Shown: positions 16,468 to 25,163 of the stretch, one piece after another
Layout of the letters: each line of letters opens with the position of its first letter
Position numbering within the stretch: the stretch's first letter is position 1
Program-made: the position numbers and the translations under genes
Origin: Oceanicaulis sp051859625
GTDB lineage: Bacteria; Pseudomonadota; Alphaproteobacteria; Caulobacterales; Maricaulaceae
Reading direction: 5' to 3'
Assembly (NCBI RefSeq): GCF_051859625.1
Contig: NZ_JBHYFH010000002.1
Location: 124,001 to 188,000, forward strand
Length of the DNA stretch: 64,000 bases
The notes under the pieces: model-generated
Seen by the model: only the letters and a program-made list of their open reading frames with translations
Told to the model about the DNA's origin: nothing
Database searches by the model: none

Positions 16468-18642
16468 TTAATCGTCACTCAGGCCGCCCAGGGTGAACAG
16501 CACGATCTCAAGTTTTACGGAGTCGCTGGGGCCCAGATTGGCCACATCGATATTGTCGCGCTCCCACAGAATGCGCAGGCTTGTGCATTCATCGCGGTAT
16601 TGCAGGCCTGCGCGCTGGCGGCGGATTTCGTTCTCTTCAAGGTCGATCACGCCGTCATAGACCACGGACCAGTCCTCGGTGATCGCGAAGCCGGCGCTCG
16701 CGGTCACTTCCTCCAGCTGGCGGGTTGAAGCAGCGTCCGTGCGGCGTGTGTATCGCGTATTCATCGAAACCCGCCAGGCGTCAAAGCCGGCGGTCAGGTC
16801 CAGACGATTGATCTCTTGGCTTTCAGAATCGATGCGGGCGCGGGCGTCCAGCTCGAACTGGCCCAGATCAAGCTCGATCTGACCGATCCAGTCCGAATCA
16901 TCATCCGCCAATCCGCTGGAGGCCGGGAAGCGCTGATCGCCGTCCAGACGGAAGCTGCGGCCGGCGAAGACTTCCAGCTCGCCCGGCAGACCGCCGCGCC
17001 AGTCCGCCGCGACGGTCAGGCCCACATCCAGGCGGGCGCCGTCTTCCCAAAGGTCATAGCCATTGGCGCGCGCTGCATCGAACAGCTGGCTTTGCTGAAA
17101 CTCGATCGACGCGCTGTCGACATTGACCGGCGTTCTGTCGGCGTTGTCGCTGCTGGCGATGATCGCGGCCATGCGCGGCGCGATCAGCCAGTTCACGTTT
17201 TCGCCCGGGCGTACGAAAGGCAGGCTGAGATCCAGCCCCGCCGCGCCCAGCGAGCGGGTCAGATTGGTGCTGTCGATCTCATTGCCCGACGCATCGGTTT
17301 CATTGAAGGCGTACGCGTCCGCCCGCGCCAGGGCGAAGGCTTCGGCCCGAACGCCGCCCGGCAGGATCGTCGGCCGGGTCCAGTCCAGCGCCAGGCTGGC
17401 GCGGGTGTAATCATCGCCGGTGTTGCGCTGCAGATTCGCCGTGTTGAAGCTGAAATCGAGATCGCCCGCCCATCTCGGCATCGGCAATTCAGCGCCGAAC
17501 CGGATCAGGGGCGAGATCAGCGGCAGAGTGTCGTCATCGACGTTTTCCTGCAGCTTGTTGAAATGGATCACCGTGGCGTCGCCATGGAAATGTTCGCCAT
17601 CACCGATGAAGAACACCTGGTTGAGCAACATGCGCTGATCGCGAATTTCAAACAGGCCGTCAGCGCGGTCCGGCGATTCCTCGAATCCATAGCGGCGCAG
17701 ATACAGATCGCCGCTCACGGCTTCGACGCCAAACCCCCAACGGAAATTCTGATTGAAGCGGAACAGGCCGTCAGCGAACACATGGCCGCGAAGCTCTTCA
17801 TCGCCGAATTTGCCGTCCTGATCGAACTCCTGCTCATAGGTGAAGCTGGTCTGGACGTTCATCTCGCCGGAATAGAAGCGGCGGCTCCAGTCCAGCTGCA
17901 GAAGCGGGTTCACCTTGCCCATATAGCGCGGTGAGACGATCAGCTCCTGCGAGGGTCCGATCGCCCACAAATAGGGCTGCTGGTAGGTGAAGCCCAACCG
18001 GCTCGAGCTGTTCAGAACCGGAAACAAAAAGCCCGACTGGCGCGCCGCTGACGGGTCGGCATGGGCGAAGACCGGTGAATACAGGATCGGGCGGCCCAGG
18101 ATTTCCAGCCGCACATTGCGGTAATAGATTACCTTGTTCTGGGTGTCGCGCACCACCCGGCTCGCCCGCAGGCGCCAGGTGGGCTCGCCTTCGCCGGTCT
18201 CGCACAGCTCACAGGCGGTGTAATAGGCGTTCGACAGCTCAACCGAGCCGTCAGGGCGGCGCAGGGCGGCGCCCGCTGCAGCGCGGCCATTGTTTTCAAG
18301 CAGGGTTGCAAAGCCGCGCGCCACGCCTTCGCGCAGATCGTCGCTCAGCTCGACTTCCTCGGCGAATTGCGCCGGCTCGCTGCCGTCAAAGATCTGCACG
18401 CCGCCGCTGGCGACCACGCGATTGAGGGTCGGGTTGTAGATCAGTTCTTGCGCGAACAGCACCCGGTCGCCCGATTGCAGCCGCACATCGCCCCGCGCGA
18501 TATACAGGCCTTGCTGCTGATCCTGGATCAGCTCGTCCGCGTCCAGATACACCCGATCAGAACTGACAGTCTGCGCCATGGCTGCAGGGCTCGCCGCCGC
18601 AAGCAGGGCGGCCAGTGCCGCAGATCGGTACAACGCGTTCAT
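16468..18642 (-). CDS. lptD: LPS-assembly outer membrane protein LptD
   Basis: Outer-membrane beta-barrel that inserts lipopolysaccharide into the outer leaflet with LptE. 724 residues: signal peptide (1-23, PAAMAQ), periplasmic OstA-like jellyroll domain (GLYIARGDVRLQSGDRVLFA) and a C-terminal barrel with alternating aromatic strands. A CELC cysteine pair sits near the domain junction and another Cys (RDECTSL) near the C-terminus, which could form the inter-domain disulfide known for LptD. Part of the lptF-lptG-lptD-surA cluster. Confidence 0.96.
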   Translation of the reverse strand: MNALYRSAALAALLAAASPAAMAQTVSSDRVYLDADELIQDQQQGLYIARGDVRLQSGDRVLFAQELIYNPTLNRVVASGGVQIFDGSEPAQFAEEVELSDDLREGVARGFATLLENNGRAAAGAALRRPDGSVELSNAYYTACELCETGEGEPTWRLRASRVVRDTQNKVIYYRNVRLEILGRPILYSPVFAHADPSAARQSGFLFPVLNSSSRLGFTYQQPYLWAIGPSQELIVSPRYMGKVNPLLQLDWSRRFYSGEMNVQTSFTYEQEFDQDGKFGDEELRGHVFADGLFRFNQNFRWGFGVEAVSGDLYLRRYGFEESPDRADGLFEIRDQRMLLNQVFFIGDGEHFHGDATVIHFNKLQENVDDDTLPLISPLIRFGAELPMPRWAGDLDFSFNTANLQRNTGDDYTRASLALDWTRPTILPGGVRAEAFALARADAYAFNETDASGNEIDSTNLTRSLGAAGLDLSLPFVRPGENVNWLIAPRMAAIIASSDNADRTPVNVDSASIEFQQSQLFDAARANGYDLWEDGARLDVGLTVAADWRGGLPGELEVFAGRSFRLDGDQRFPASSGLADDDSDWIGQIELDLGQFELDARARIDSESQEINRLDLTAGFDAWRVSMNTRYTRRTDAASTRQLEEVTASAGFAITEDWSVVYDGVIDLEENEIRRQRAGLQYRDECTSLRILWERDNIDVANLGPSDSVKLEIVLFTLGGLSDD

Positions 18643-18713
18643 GATCAGTGTTCAGTCCCTTGGCCCACGCCCCAACTAACCCTGTATCGGATTGGGGCGC
18701 CAGCGTCCACGCA

Positions 18714-19823
18714 TCAGCCGTCTTCGGTGGCTGCGATAAAGAATAATCCGGCCAGAGAGAACAGTGCGGGGGTCGTCCAGGCGGCGGTGGGCGGGGTAAT
18801 CGCGCCCGACGCCCCGAGGCCCAGCATCAGCTCCTGGCTGAAATAGAGAATGAAACCCGCCGTCGCGCCCGCCACCGCGAAGGCCGCCGCTCCGCCCAGG
18901 CGATGCAGACGCAGCGTGGCGGCGACGCCCATCAAGGCGGCCGCGACCAGCATCAGCGGTTGCGCCAGAAGGCCATGCCAGCGCAGCTCATACGCCAGAG
19001 ACGACAAACCTGCGTCGCGTGCGGAATTGATCACGGCCGGCAATTGCCAGAATGACACGGCGCCGGGCGAGCGGGCGCGTTCAAACAGGGCCTGACGCCC
19101 CACATTGGTCGGCAAGGCCACATCGCCCAGCGCCGCCGCCTGGCCGCCTGGGGCGTATTCCACCGCGTTCACAAGGCTCCAGAAGCCGCCATTGAGTTCG
19201 GCCTCATCGGCGGTGATGCGGCGATCCAGCGTCGGCGCGCCGGTCTCGGACAATACATATTGGCGGAACACCGGCTGGGTCAGGGAGGCGTCATCCGCGC
19301 CCTGCTGCTGGGCGGTGATCATGGTGTAGCCGGTCGCCGTCGTCTCGCGCAGCCAGATCGGGCCGGACTGATCCGCGCCGCTGGACTGGCCTTCGCCCTC
19401 AAACAGGGCTTCGCGTGTGGACTCAAACCGGGCGTTCGAGGCGGCGCCCAGCGGATTGAGCGCCAGCGTGCTGACGGCGCCGGTGAGCGCGGCCAGGATC
19501 GCGACCGGCGCCAGGATGCGCCAGGCGGAATACCCTGAAGCGCGCATCACGATCAGCTCGGAGCGGCGGTTGAGCCGGAAGAAGGTGAACAGCACGCCGA
19601 AGAGCACGATGAAGGGCAGGGTGTCCTGAACCAGCAGCGGCACTTTCAGCAGCGACAGATGCAGCGCCTGAAAGGCGGAAATGCCGACCCGCGTGCCGAT
19701 ATCGCGAGAGGTCTCGACGAAATCGATCAGCATGATCACGGCGGTGATGATCAGCGCGGCGCCGAGCAGTCCAATCAGGGTTTGGGTGAAAATATAGCGC
19801 CAGAGCCGTCCGATCATGGTCAC
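18714..19823 (-). CDS. lptG: LPS export ABC transporter permease LptG
   Basis: Inner-membrane subunit of the LptB2FG transporter that extracts LPS from the membrane. 369 residues with three N-terminal and three C-terminal membrane helices flanking a periplasmic beta-jellyroll. Family motifs include FVETSRDIGTRVG and the coupling-helix region FRLNRRSELIVMRASGYSAW. The start is GTG at 19823 overlapping the lptF stop, or ATG at 19817. LptB is not in this window, as is usual. Confidence 0.95.
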   Translation of the reverse strand: MTMIGRLWRYIFTQTLIGLLGAALIITAVIMLIDFVETSRDIGTRVGISAFQALHLSLLKVPLLVQDTLPFIVLFGVLFTFFRLNRRSELIVMRASGYSAWRILAPVAILAALTGAVSTLALNPLGAASNARFESTREALFEGEGQSSGADQSGPIWLRETTATGYTMITAQQQGADDASLTQPVFRQYVLSETGAPTLDRRITADEAELNGGFWSLVNAVEYAPGGQAAALGDVALPTNVGRQALFERARSPGAVSFWQLPAVINSARDAGLSSLAYELRWHGLLAQPLMLVAAALMGVAATLRLHRLGGAAAFAVAGATAGFILYFSQELMLGLGASGAITPPTAAWTTPALFSLAGLFFIAATEDG

Positions 19824-20944
19824 GCCTCCGCCATCTGGGTCGGCGACGCCACAGGGTGCGGCGCCCGGCGGCGCGGACGCCCGATGATCGCGATCGCCAC
19901 CGCAATGCCCAGGAGCGGCACGAGATACTGCACGGCGTTCATGCCGTCATCGGATTCCGCCGCCGCCTGCACGCCAAAGCCCACAAGGCGCAAGATCACC
20001 GCGCTGGCGCCGGCGATGATCAGATTGCGCCCATAGCCGATGCGGCGATGTTCGCCAGACATGTAAGCCGCCAGGGCGATTAGCGCGAAGGCGAGGCTAT
20101 AGAGCGGGGCCGAGAGCCGGTAATGCCCTTCCGCCAGAAGACGGTCCTTGCCGCCGGCGCGGGCGATGTCGGCGGGGGTGGGCGTGAGCAGCTCGGAGAG
20201 GAATTTGTCGCTCTCCTTGAAGAACAGCGAAGCCGTGTTGTCCACAAACACCGTGAGCTCGACCTTGGTGCTGTCAAAGCTGAGATTGGTCAGCACGCCG
20301 GACTGGTCGACCTGGGTGCGCACGCCGTCTTCGAGCAGCATGACCGGGCCGCGTTCCGTGGCGGCGATGCGGCCGCGCCGGGCGGCGTAGGCGGCGGACT
20401 GGCCGGTGCGACGGTCGACGATGAACACGTCATTGAGCACGCTGTCATCGCTGATCTCGCGCACATAGAAGGTCACCTGATCGCCCAGCGGCACAAATTC
20501 GCCTTCGCGCATGAAGCTGGCGGCGAGGTCTGTGCGAATCTCGAACAATTGCTGTCGCATCTCGCGAAAGCTCGCCGGCTGGACGAACAGATTGATCACC
20601 AGATTGAGCAGAACCACATAGATGGCGAGGCGCACGAACGGGCTGACGCGCTGGAACCGGCTCATGCCGGCTGCGGCGGCGACCGTCAGTTCAGAATCGC
20701 TCGTCAGCCGGTTCAGCGAGATCGCCACAGCCAGAAACACCGCGATGGGCAGCAAGAGCGCGATCACCTGCGGCATGGCCAGCACGGTGATGTAGATCAG
20801 AACCAGTGCGGTTTCGCCGCGTTCCGCCATCAGATCGAGATTGGAGAGCGACTGTGTGAGAACCGCCAGACCGGTCAGCGCGGCCATGGCGCCCAGGAAG
20901 GGCCAGAGCGCCTGTCTGAAAGTATAGCGTTGAAACAGGGTCAT
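19820..20944 (-). CDS. lptF: LPS export ABC transporter permease LptF
   Basis: Second permease subunit of LptB2FG. 374 residues with the same layout as LptG: TM helices at the N-terminus (PFLGAMAALTGLAVLTQSL), RLTSDSELTVAAAAGMS as coupling region, a periplasmic domain, and three C-terminal helices (YGRNLIIAGASAVILRLVG). ATG 20944 matches the conserved TLFQRYTFRQAL beginning; the in-frame extension upstream is not conserved-looking. Divergent from pepA with a 156-nt gap. Confidence 0.95.
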   Translation of the reverse strand: MTLFQRYTFRQALWPFLGAMAALTGLAVLTQSLSNLDLMAERGETALVLIYITVLAMPQVIALLLPIAVFLAVAISLNRLTSDSELTVAAAAGMSRFQRVSPFVRLAIYVVLLNLVINLFVQPASFREMRQQLFEIRTDLAASFMREGEFVPLGDQVTFYVREISDDSVLNDVFIVDRRTGQSAAYAARRGRIAATERGPVMLLEDGVRTQVDQSGVLTNLSFDSTKVELTVFVDNTASLFFKESDKFLSELLTPTPADIARAGGKDRLLAEGHYRLSAPLYSLAFALIALAAYMSGEHRRIGYGRNLIIAGASAVILRLVGFGVQAAAESDDGMNAVQYLVPLLGIAVAIAIIGRPRRRAPHPVASPTQMAEA

Positions 20945-21100
20945 TCGGCGCCAATGTGTGAACGGACGAGCAGTCAGTATCCATGAAGACCGCATCTTCT
21001 AACGCGGGTTGGGATGCGATACCACTGCCCGCATGGAGTTCTCCAACGGGCCGCGCGGTCCTCGCGCGCCGTAATCTTGCAGATACTAGAAAGGCTTGCC

Positions 21101-22570
21101 ATGAAAATCCTGTTTGCCGCCTCAGCGTCTGGCGATGCAGTTGCAGCGCCGGTTTACGCCGACCGCAAATTGTCGGACGCCGCGAAGGCGCTTGATTCGG
21201 CGACCTCCGGCGCAGTGACCCGCGCGATTGAAGCGTCTCGTTTCAAGGGCGGCGCTGGCGATCTTCTGGAAATTGCAGCGCCTGCGGGCGTGGATGCGAC
21301 CCGCATCGTGCTGTTCGGTCTGGGCGATAAATCCAAGCTCGACGGCAATGGCGCCGAGAAAGCTGTGGCGGGCGTGATCAAGTCGGTCCTGACGTCTGGC
21401 GCCAAGGCGGTCTCCGTGCATCTGGATGGCGATGCAGACCAGCTGTGCCGCGGCGCGCTGGGCGCGACCCTGGCGAGCTACCGGTTCGACACCTACCGCA
21501 CCAAGCTGGCCGAGGACAAAAAGCCCTCCGTCACCAGCGTCGAGATGGTGTCCAGCCATGCCTCCGCCGCTGAAAAGCTCTGGGCTCAATGGGGGCCGGT
21601 CGCCGATGGCGTGACCCTGGCGCGTGACCTCGTCAACGAAACCCCGAACGCGCTCTATCCCGAGAGCTATGCCGAGAAAGTCAAGGAACTCAGCAAGCTG
21701 GGCCTTGAAATTGAGGTCTTCGGCGAAGAGGAGATGGAGAAATACGGCATGCACGCCCTGCTGGGTGTGGGCCAGGGTTCGGTGCGCGAATCCAAAATGG
21801 TCGTGATGAAGTGGAATGGCGGCAAGTCCGGCGACAAGCCGCTCGCCTTCATCGGCAAGGGCGTCACCTTTGACTCCGGCGGCATCTCGCTGAAGCCCGG
21901 CCAGGGCATGGACGAAATGAAGGGCGATATGGGCGGCTCCGCCGCTGTGGTCGGCCTGATGGCCGCGCTCGCCGGTCGTAAAGCCAAGGCGAACGTCATC
22001 GGCGTGATCGGCCTGGTCGAGAACATGCCGGACGGCAACGCCCAGCGTCCGGGCGATATCGTCAAATCCATGTCCGGCCAGACCATCGAGATCCACAACA
22101 CCGACGCCGAGGGCCGCCTCGTTCTGGGCGATGTGCTGTGGTACACCCAAGACCGTTTTGATCCGAAATTCATGATCAACCTCGCAACCCTGACCGGCGC
22201 CATCCTGATTGCGCTGGGCCATGAGCATGCGGGCGTGTTCTCCAATGACGACGATCTGGTCGCCAAGCTGGAGAAAGCGGGCAAGGCGTCCGACGAAACC
22301 GTGTGGCGCCTGCCGATCGGTCCGGAATATGACCGCCAGATCGACACCCCGAATGCGGACATGAAAAACGTGGGCGAGGGCCGTCTGGCCGGCTCAATCA
22401 CCGCGGCGCAATTCCTCAAGCGTCACGTGAACGAGAAGCCCTGGATCCATATCGACATCGCGGGCACCGGCATGCATGCGGGCTCGAAAGATCCGCGTCA
22501 GCCCACCTTCGGCACCGGCTATGGCGTGCGCCTGCTGGACCGTCTGGTGCGTGACAACTTCGAGGGCTAA
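21101..22570 (+). CDS. pepA: Leucyl aminopeptidase (M17)
   Basis: Cytosolic hexameric aminopeptidase with two metal ions. 489 residues: N-terminal macro-like domain and C-terminal catalytic domain with IGKGVTFDSGGISLKPGQGM, GDMGGSAAV and the signature NTDAEGRLVLGDVL, which supplies metal ligands and the catalytic arginine. ATG 21101 follows AGAAAGG. PepA homologues in other bacteria can also bind DNA, but nothing here shows that. Divergent from lptF. Confidence 0.96.
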   Translation: MKILFAASASGDAVAAPVYADRKLSDAAKALDSATSGAVTRAIEASRFKGGAGDLLEIAAPAGVDATRIVLFGLGDKSKLDGNGAEKAVAGVIKSVLTSGAKAVSVHLDGDADQLCRGALGATLASYRFDTYRTKLAEDKKPSVTSVEMVSSHASAAEKLWAQWGPVADGVTLARDLVNETPNALYPESYAEKVKELSKLGLEIEVFGEEEMEKYGMHALLGVGQGSVRESKMVVMKWNGGKSGDKPLAFIGKGVTFDSGGISLKPGQGMDEMKGDMGGSAAVVGLMAALAGRKAKANVIGVIGLVENMPDGNAQRPGDIVKSMSGQTIEIHNTDAEGRLVLGDVLWYTQDRFDPKFMINLATLTGAILIALGHEHAGVFSNDDDLVAKLEKAGKASDETVWRLPIGPEYDRQIDTPNADMKNVGEGRLAGSITAAQFLKRHVNEKPWIHIDIAGTGMHAGSKDPRQPTFGTGYGVRLLDRLVRDNFEG

Positions 22571-22584
22571 CGCCCTTTCCGCAG

Positions 22585-22609
22585 CGCCCCCGGCCTTGTG
22601 CCGGGGGCG
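22585..22609 (+). terminator. GC-rich hairpin after pepA
   Basis: Perfect 10-bp stem (CGCCCCCGGC 22585-22594 / complement 22600-22609) with a 5-nt loop between pepA and holC. No T-run follows, so it is a weak or rho-assisted terminator, or an mRNA-stabilising structure. Confidence 0.45.
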
Positions 22610-22629
22610 TCGCCATTCAGGATGCACAA

Positions 22630-23079
22630 ATGGCCGAGCTGTGGTTCTATCATCTGGAAAACGCCAGTGTTGACGAGGCGTTGCCCGAACTTCTGACGAA
22701 GTTGATGGAGCGCGGCGGCCGCGCCCTGGTGTGCAGCCAGGAAGAGACGCGGCTGGACCATCTGGATGCGCATTTGTGGACCTTCCGCGATGAGAGTTTT
22801 CTGCCGCATGGCCGCGCCAGCGCGCCTCAGGCCGAAGACCAGCCGATCCTGCTTGCGGACACCCCTGAGAATGTGCACACAGCCAATATGCTGTTCTGCC
22901 TCGACGGCGCTGATCCCGGCGATGTGTCCGCCTGGGATCGCGTGGTGGTGATGTTTGAGGCGTCCGACGAAACCAGCCTGGCGCGCGCCCGTGCGCTCTG
23001 GGCCGCCCAGAAAAAGTCTGATATTGCCATTAGCTATTGGCGGCAGAACGAAATGGGCCGCTGGGAGCGCAAAGCATGA
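22630..23079 (+). CDS. holC: DNA polymerase III chi subunit
   Basis: Accessory subunit of the clamp loader that contacts single-strand DNA-binding protein. 149 residues with the family pattern: WFYHLENASVDEALPELLTKL at the N-terminus, GGRALVCSQEETRLDHLDAHLW (shortened: RALVCSQEE...LDAHLWTF), DESFLPHGRA, and the C-terminal YWRQNEMGRWERKA. pepA-holC adjacency is common. Its stop overlaps the start of the next gene (ATGA). Confidence 0.94.
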   Translation: MAELWFYHLENASVDEALPELLTKLMERGGRALVCSQEETRLDHLDAHLWTFRDESFLPHGRASAPQAEDQPILLADTPENVHTANMLFCLDGADPGDVSAWDRVVVMFEASDETSLARARALWAAQKKSDIAISYWRQNEMGRWERKA

Positions 23080-23378
23080 TCCGGACACTCACCCTCATCG
23101 CCGCTGGTCTGACGCTGACCGCGTGCGCCGCCATGCCGCTGGAAACCGGGCCACAATCGGAGTTCGCGCCGGAGACCGGGGGAGAGATCCAGCTCTGCGC
23201 CGCAGAGGCCTATCAGGTGCTGGTGGGCCAGCCGGTTGGCGGCGTGCATACCGACAGTCTGCCGCGTCCGCACCGGGTTTATGGCTACGGCGACATCGTC
23301 ACCACCGACTACCGCCCGGACCGCCTGAACATCGTCGTGGGCGATGACGGCACGGTGGCCGAGGTGAAGTGCGGTTAG
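23076..23378 (+). CDS. I78 family peptidase inhibitor-like lipoprotein
   Basis: 100 residues. N-terminal signal with lipobox LTAC (LTLTACAAM), then a compact domain with LVGQPVGGV, DIVTTDYRPDRLNIVV and a terminal VKCG, the pattern of the I78 (Aspergillus elastase inhibitor-like) family. Probably a periplasmic or surface lipoprotein that protects against peptidases. Overlaps the holC stop by 4 nt. A hairpin (GGTTAGG 23373-23379 with CCTAACC 23412-23418) spans its end and the gap to the convergent gene. Confidence 0.82.
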   Translation: MIRTLTLIAAGLTLTACAAMPLETGPQSEFAPETGGEIQLCAAEAYQVLVGQPVGGVHTDSLPRPHRVYGYGDIVTTDYRPDRLNIVVGDDGTVAEVKCG

Positions 23379-23420
23379 GCAAAGGGCTACGCTCAGAGTC
23401 GCCTTCTTTGACCTAACCCC

Positions 23421-25046
23421 TTAGCCCATCTCCCGCGCCCGTTCGCGCAGCACGAATTTCTGGATCTTGCCGGTGGCGGTCTTGGGAAGTTCGCCGAACA
23501 CCACCAGACGCGGCGCCTTGAAGTGCGCCAGATGCTCGCGCGCATAGGCGATGATCGCTTCCGGCGTTACATCGCTTCCGCTCTTTAACTCAATGAAAGC
23601 GCAGGGCGTTTCGCCCCATTTGGCGTCAGGTTTGGCCACGACGGCCGCCGCCGCCACATCGGGATGGCTGTAGAGCACATCCTCCACCTCGACCGAGGAG
23701 ATGTTCTCGCCGCCCGAGATGATGATGTCTTTCGAACGGTCCTTGATCTCCACATGCCCGTCGGGATGGGTGACGGCGAGATCGCCGGTGTGAAACCAGC
23801 CGCCCGCAAAGCTTTTCTCGGTGGTGGCGGGGTTTTTCAGATACCCTTTCATCACCGCATTGCCGCGGATCATGATCTCGCCGAGGCTTTTACCGTCCCA
23901 GGGCAGGGGTTCCAGGGTTTCTGGGTTCGCCACCATCAGGTCTTCCTGGGTGATGTAGGGCAGGCCTTGGCGCGCCTTCAGCCGCGCGCGCTCTTTCAGC
24001 GGCAGCTCATCCCATTCCGGCTTCCACGCGCAGGCTATGGAGGGGCCATAGACTTCCGTCAGGCCATAGGTGTGCGTCACCGTCACGCCCATTGCCTCCA
24101 TGCCTGAAATCACGCTGGCGGGCGGAGAGGCGCCGGCGGTCATCATCGCGACAGGATGATCAAATTCCGGCCGTTCCTTTTCGGGCAGCTGGATCATCAT
24201 GCTCATCACGATGGGCGCGCCGCAGAGGTGTGTGACCTTGTGCTCGGCGATGGCCGACAGGATGGCGAAAGGCTCGACCTTGCGTAGGCAGACATTGACG
24301 CCCGCCTTGGCCGCAATCGTCCAGGGGAAGCACCAGCCATTGCAGTGAAACATCGGCAGCGTCCACAGATAGACTGGGAAATGGGGCAAATCCCATTCCA
24401 TGGCGTTGCCGAGGGCGTTCAGATACGCGCCGCGATGATGGGTGACGACGCCCTTGGGGTCGCCCGTGGTGCCGGAGGTGTAATTGAGCGCAATGGCGTC
24501 CCATTCATCGGTCGGACGATGGAACTCAAAGCCCGGGTCGCCCTCTTTCAGGAAGGCCTCGTACTCGATCTCACCGATCAGATCGCCATGCTCGGCCAGC
24601 GGATCGTCGATGTCGATGACCAGCGGTTTCGTCTCGAGCGTCTCGACTGCACAGGCGATGACGTCTGAGAATTCGCGATCCACCAGGATCACCTTGGCTT
24701 CGCCATGCTTGAGGATGAAGGCGATGGCTTCCGCGTCGAGCCGGATATTGAGGGCGTTGAGCACGGCGCCGGACATGGGCACGCCGAAATGGGCGTCCAC
24801 AAAGGCGGGGATGTTCGGCGCCATGACCGCGACCGTGTCGCCTCTCTTCACGCCGCGCTTTGACAAAGCCGAGGCGAGCCGGACCGAGCGCTCATACACC
24901 TCGCCCCAGTTGCGGCGGATATCGCCATGGATGACGGCGAGTTTTTCAGGGTAGGCGCGGGCGGTGCGCGTCAGAAAGCTGATCGGGCTGAGCGACACAT
25001 GGTTAGCCGCGTTGCGATCAAGATCGGTGTCGTAGATAGAGCCCAT
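23421..25046 (-). CDS. Acyl-CoA synthetase (AMP-forming, medium-chain type)
   Basis: 541-residue ANL-superfamily ligase that activates a carboxylic acid with ATP and CoA. The AMP-binding P-loop is YTSGTTGDPKGVVTHH, followed by the A5-type THTYGLTEVYGP, GWFHTGDLAV and the catalytic lysine region LPKTATGKIQKF near the C-terminus. The N-terminus IYDTDLDRNAANHVSLSPISFL is shared with alphaproteobacterial medium-chain acyl-CoA ligases and the methylmercaptopropionate-CoA ligase (DmdB) group; substrate cannot be decided. Single gene, convergent with the I78 gene. Confidence 0.9.
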   Translation of the reverse strand: MGSIYDTDLDRNAANHVSLSPISFLTRTARAYPEKLAVIHGDIRRNWGEVYERSVRLASALSKRGVKRGDTVAVMAPNIPAFVDAHFGVPMSGAVLNALNIRLDAEAIAFILKHGEAKVILVDREFSDVIACAVETLETKPLVIDIDDPLAEHGDLIGEIEYEAFLKEGDPGFEFHRPTDEWDAIALNYTSGTTGDPKGVVTHHRGAYLNALGNAMEWDLPHFPVYLWTLPMFHCNGWCFPWTIAAKAGVNVCLRKVEPFAILSAIAEHKVTHLCGAPIVMSMMIQLPEKERPEFDHPVAMMTAGASPPASVISGMEAMGVTVTHTYGLTEVYGPSIACAWKPEWDELPLKERARLKARQGLPYITQEDLMVANPETLEPLPWDGKSLGEIMIRGNAVMKGYLKNPATTEKSFAGGWFHTGDLAVTHPDGHVEIKDRSKDIIISGGENISSVEVEDVLYSHPDVAAAAVVAKPDAKWGETPCAFIELKSGSDVTPEAIIAYAREHLAHFKAPRLVVFGELPKTATGKIQKFVLRERAREMG

Positions 25047-25163
25047 GTCAAAACACTCCCCGGGATCACGTTCTCAAGACGTTTGATCCGCATTTGGACA
25101 CGGGGAGTGACTCTGGACAAGGTGACCGGCGGTCACACGACTTTAGGCTTAGACCGCCGAGGT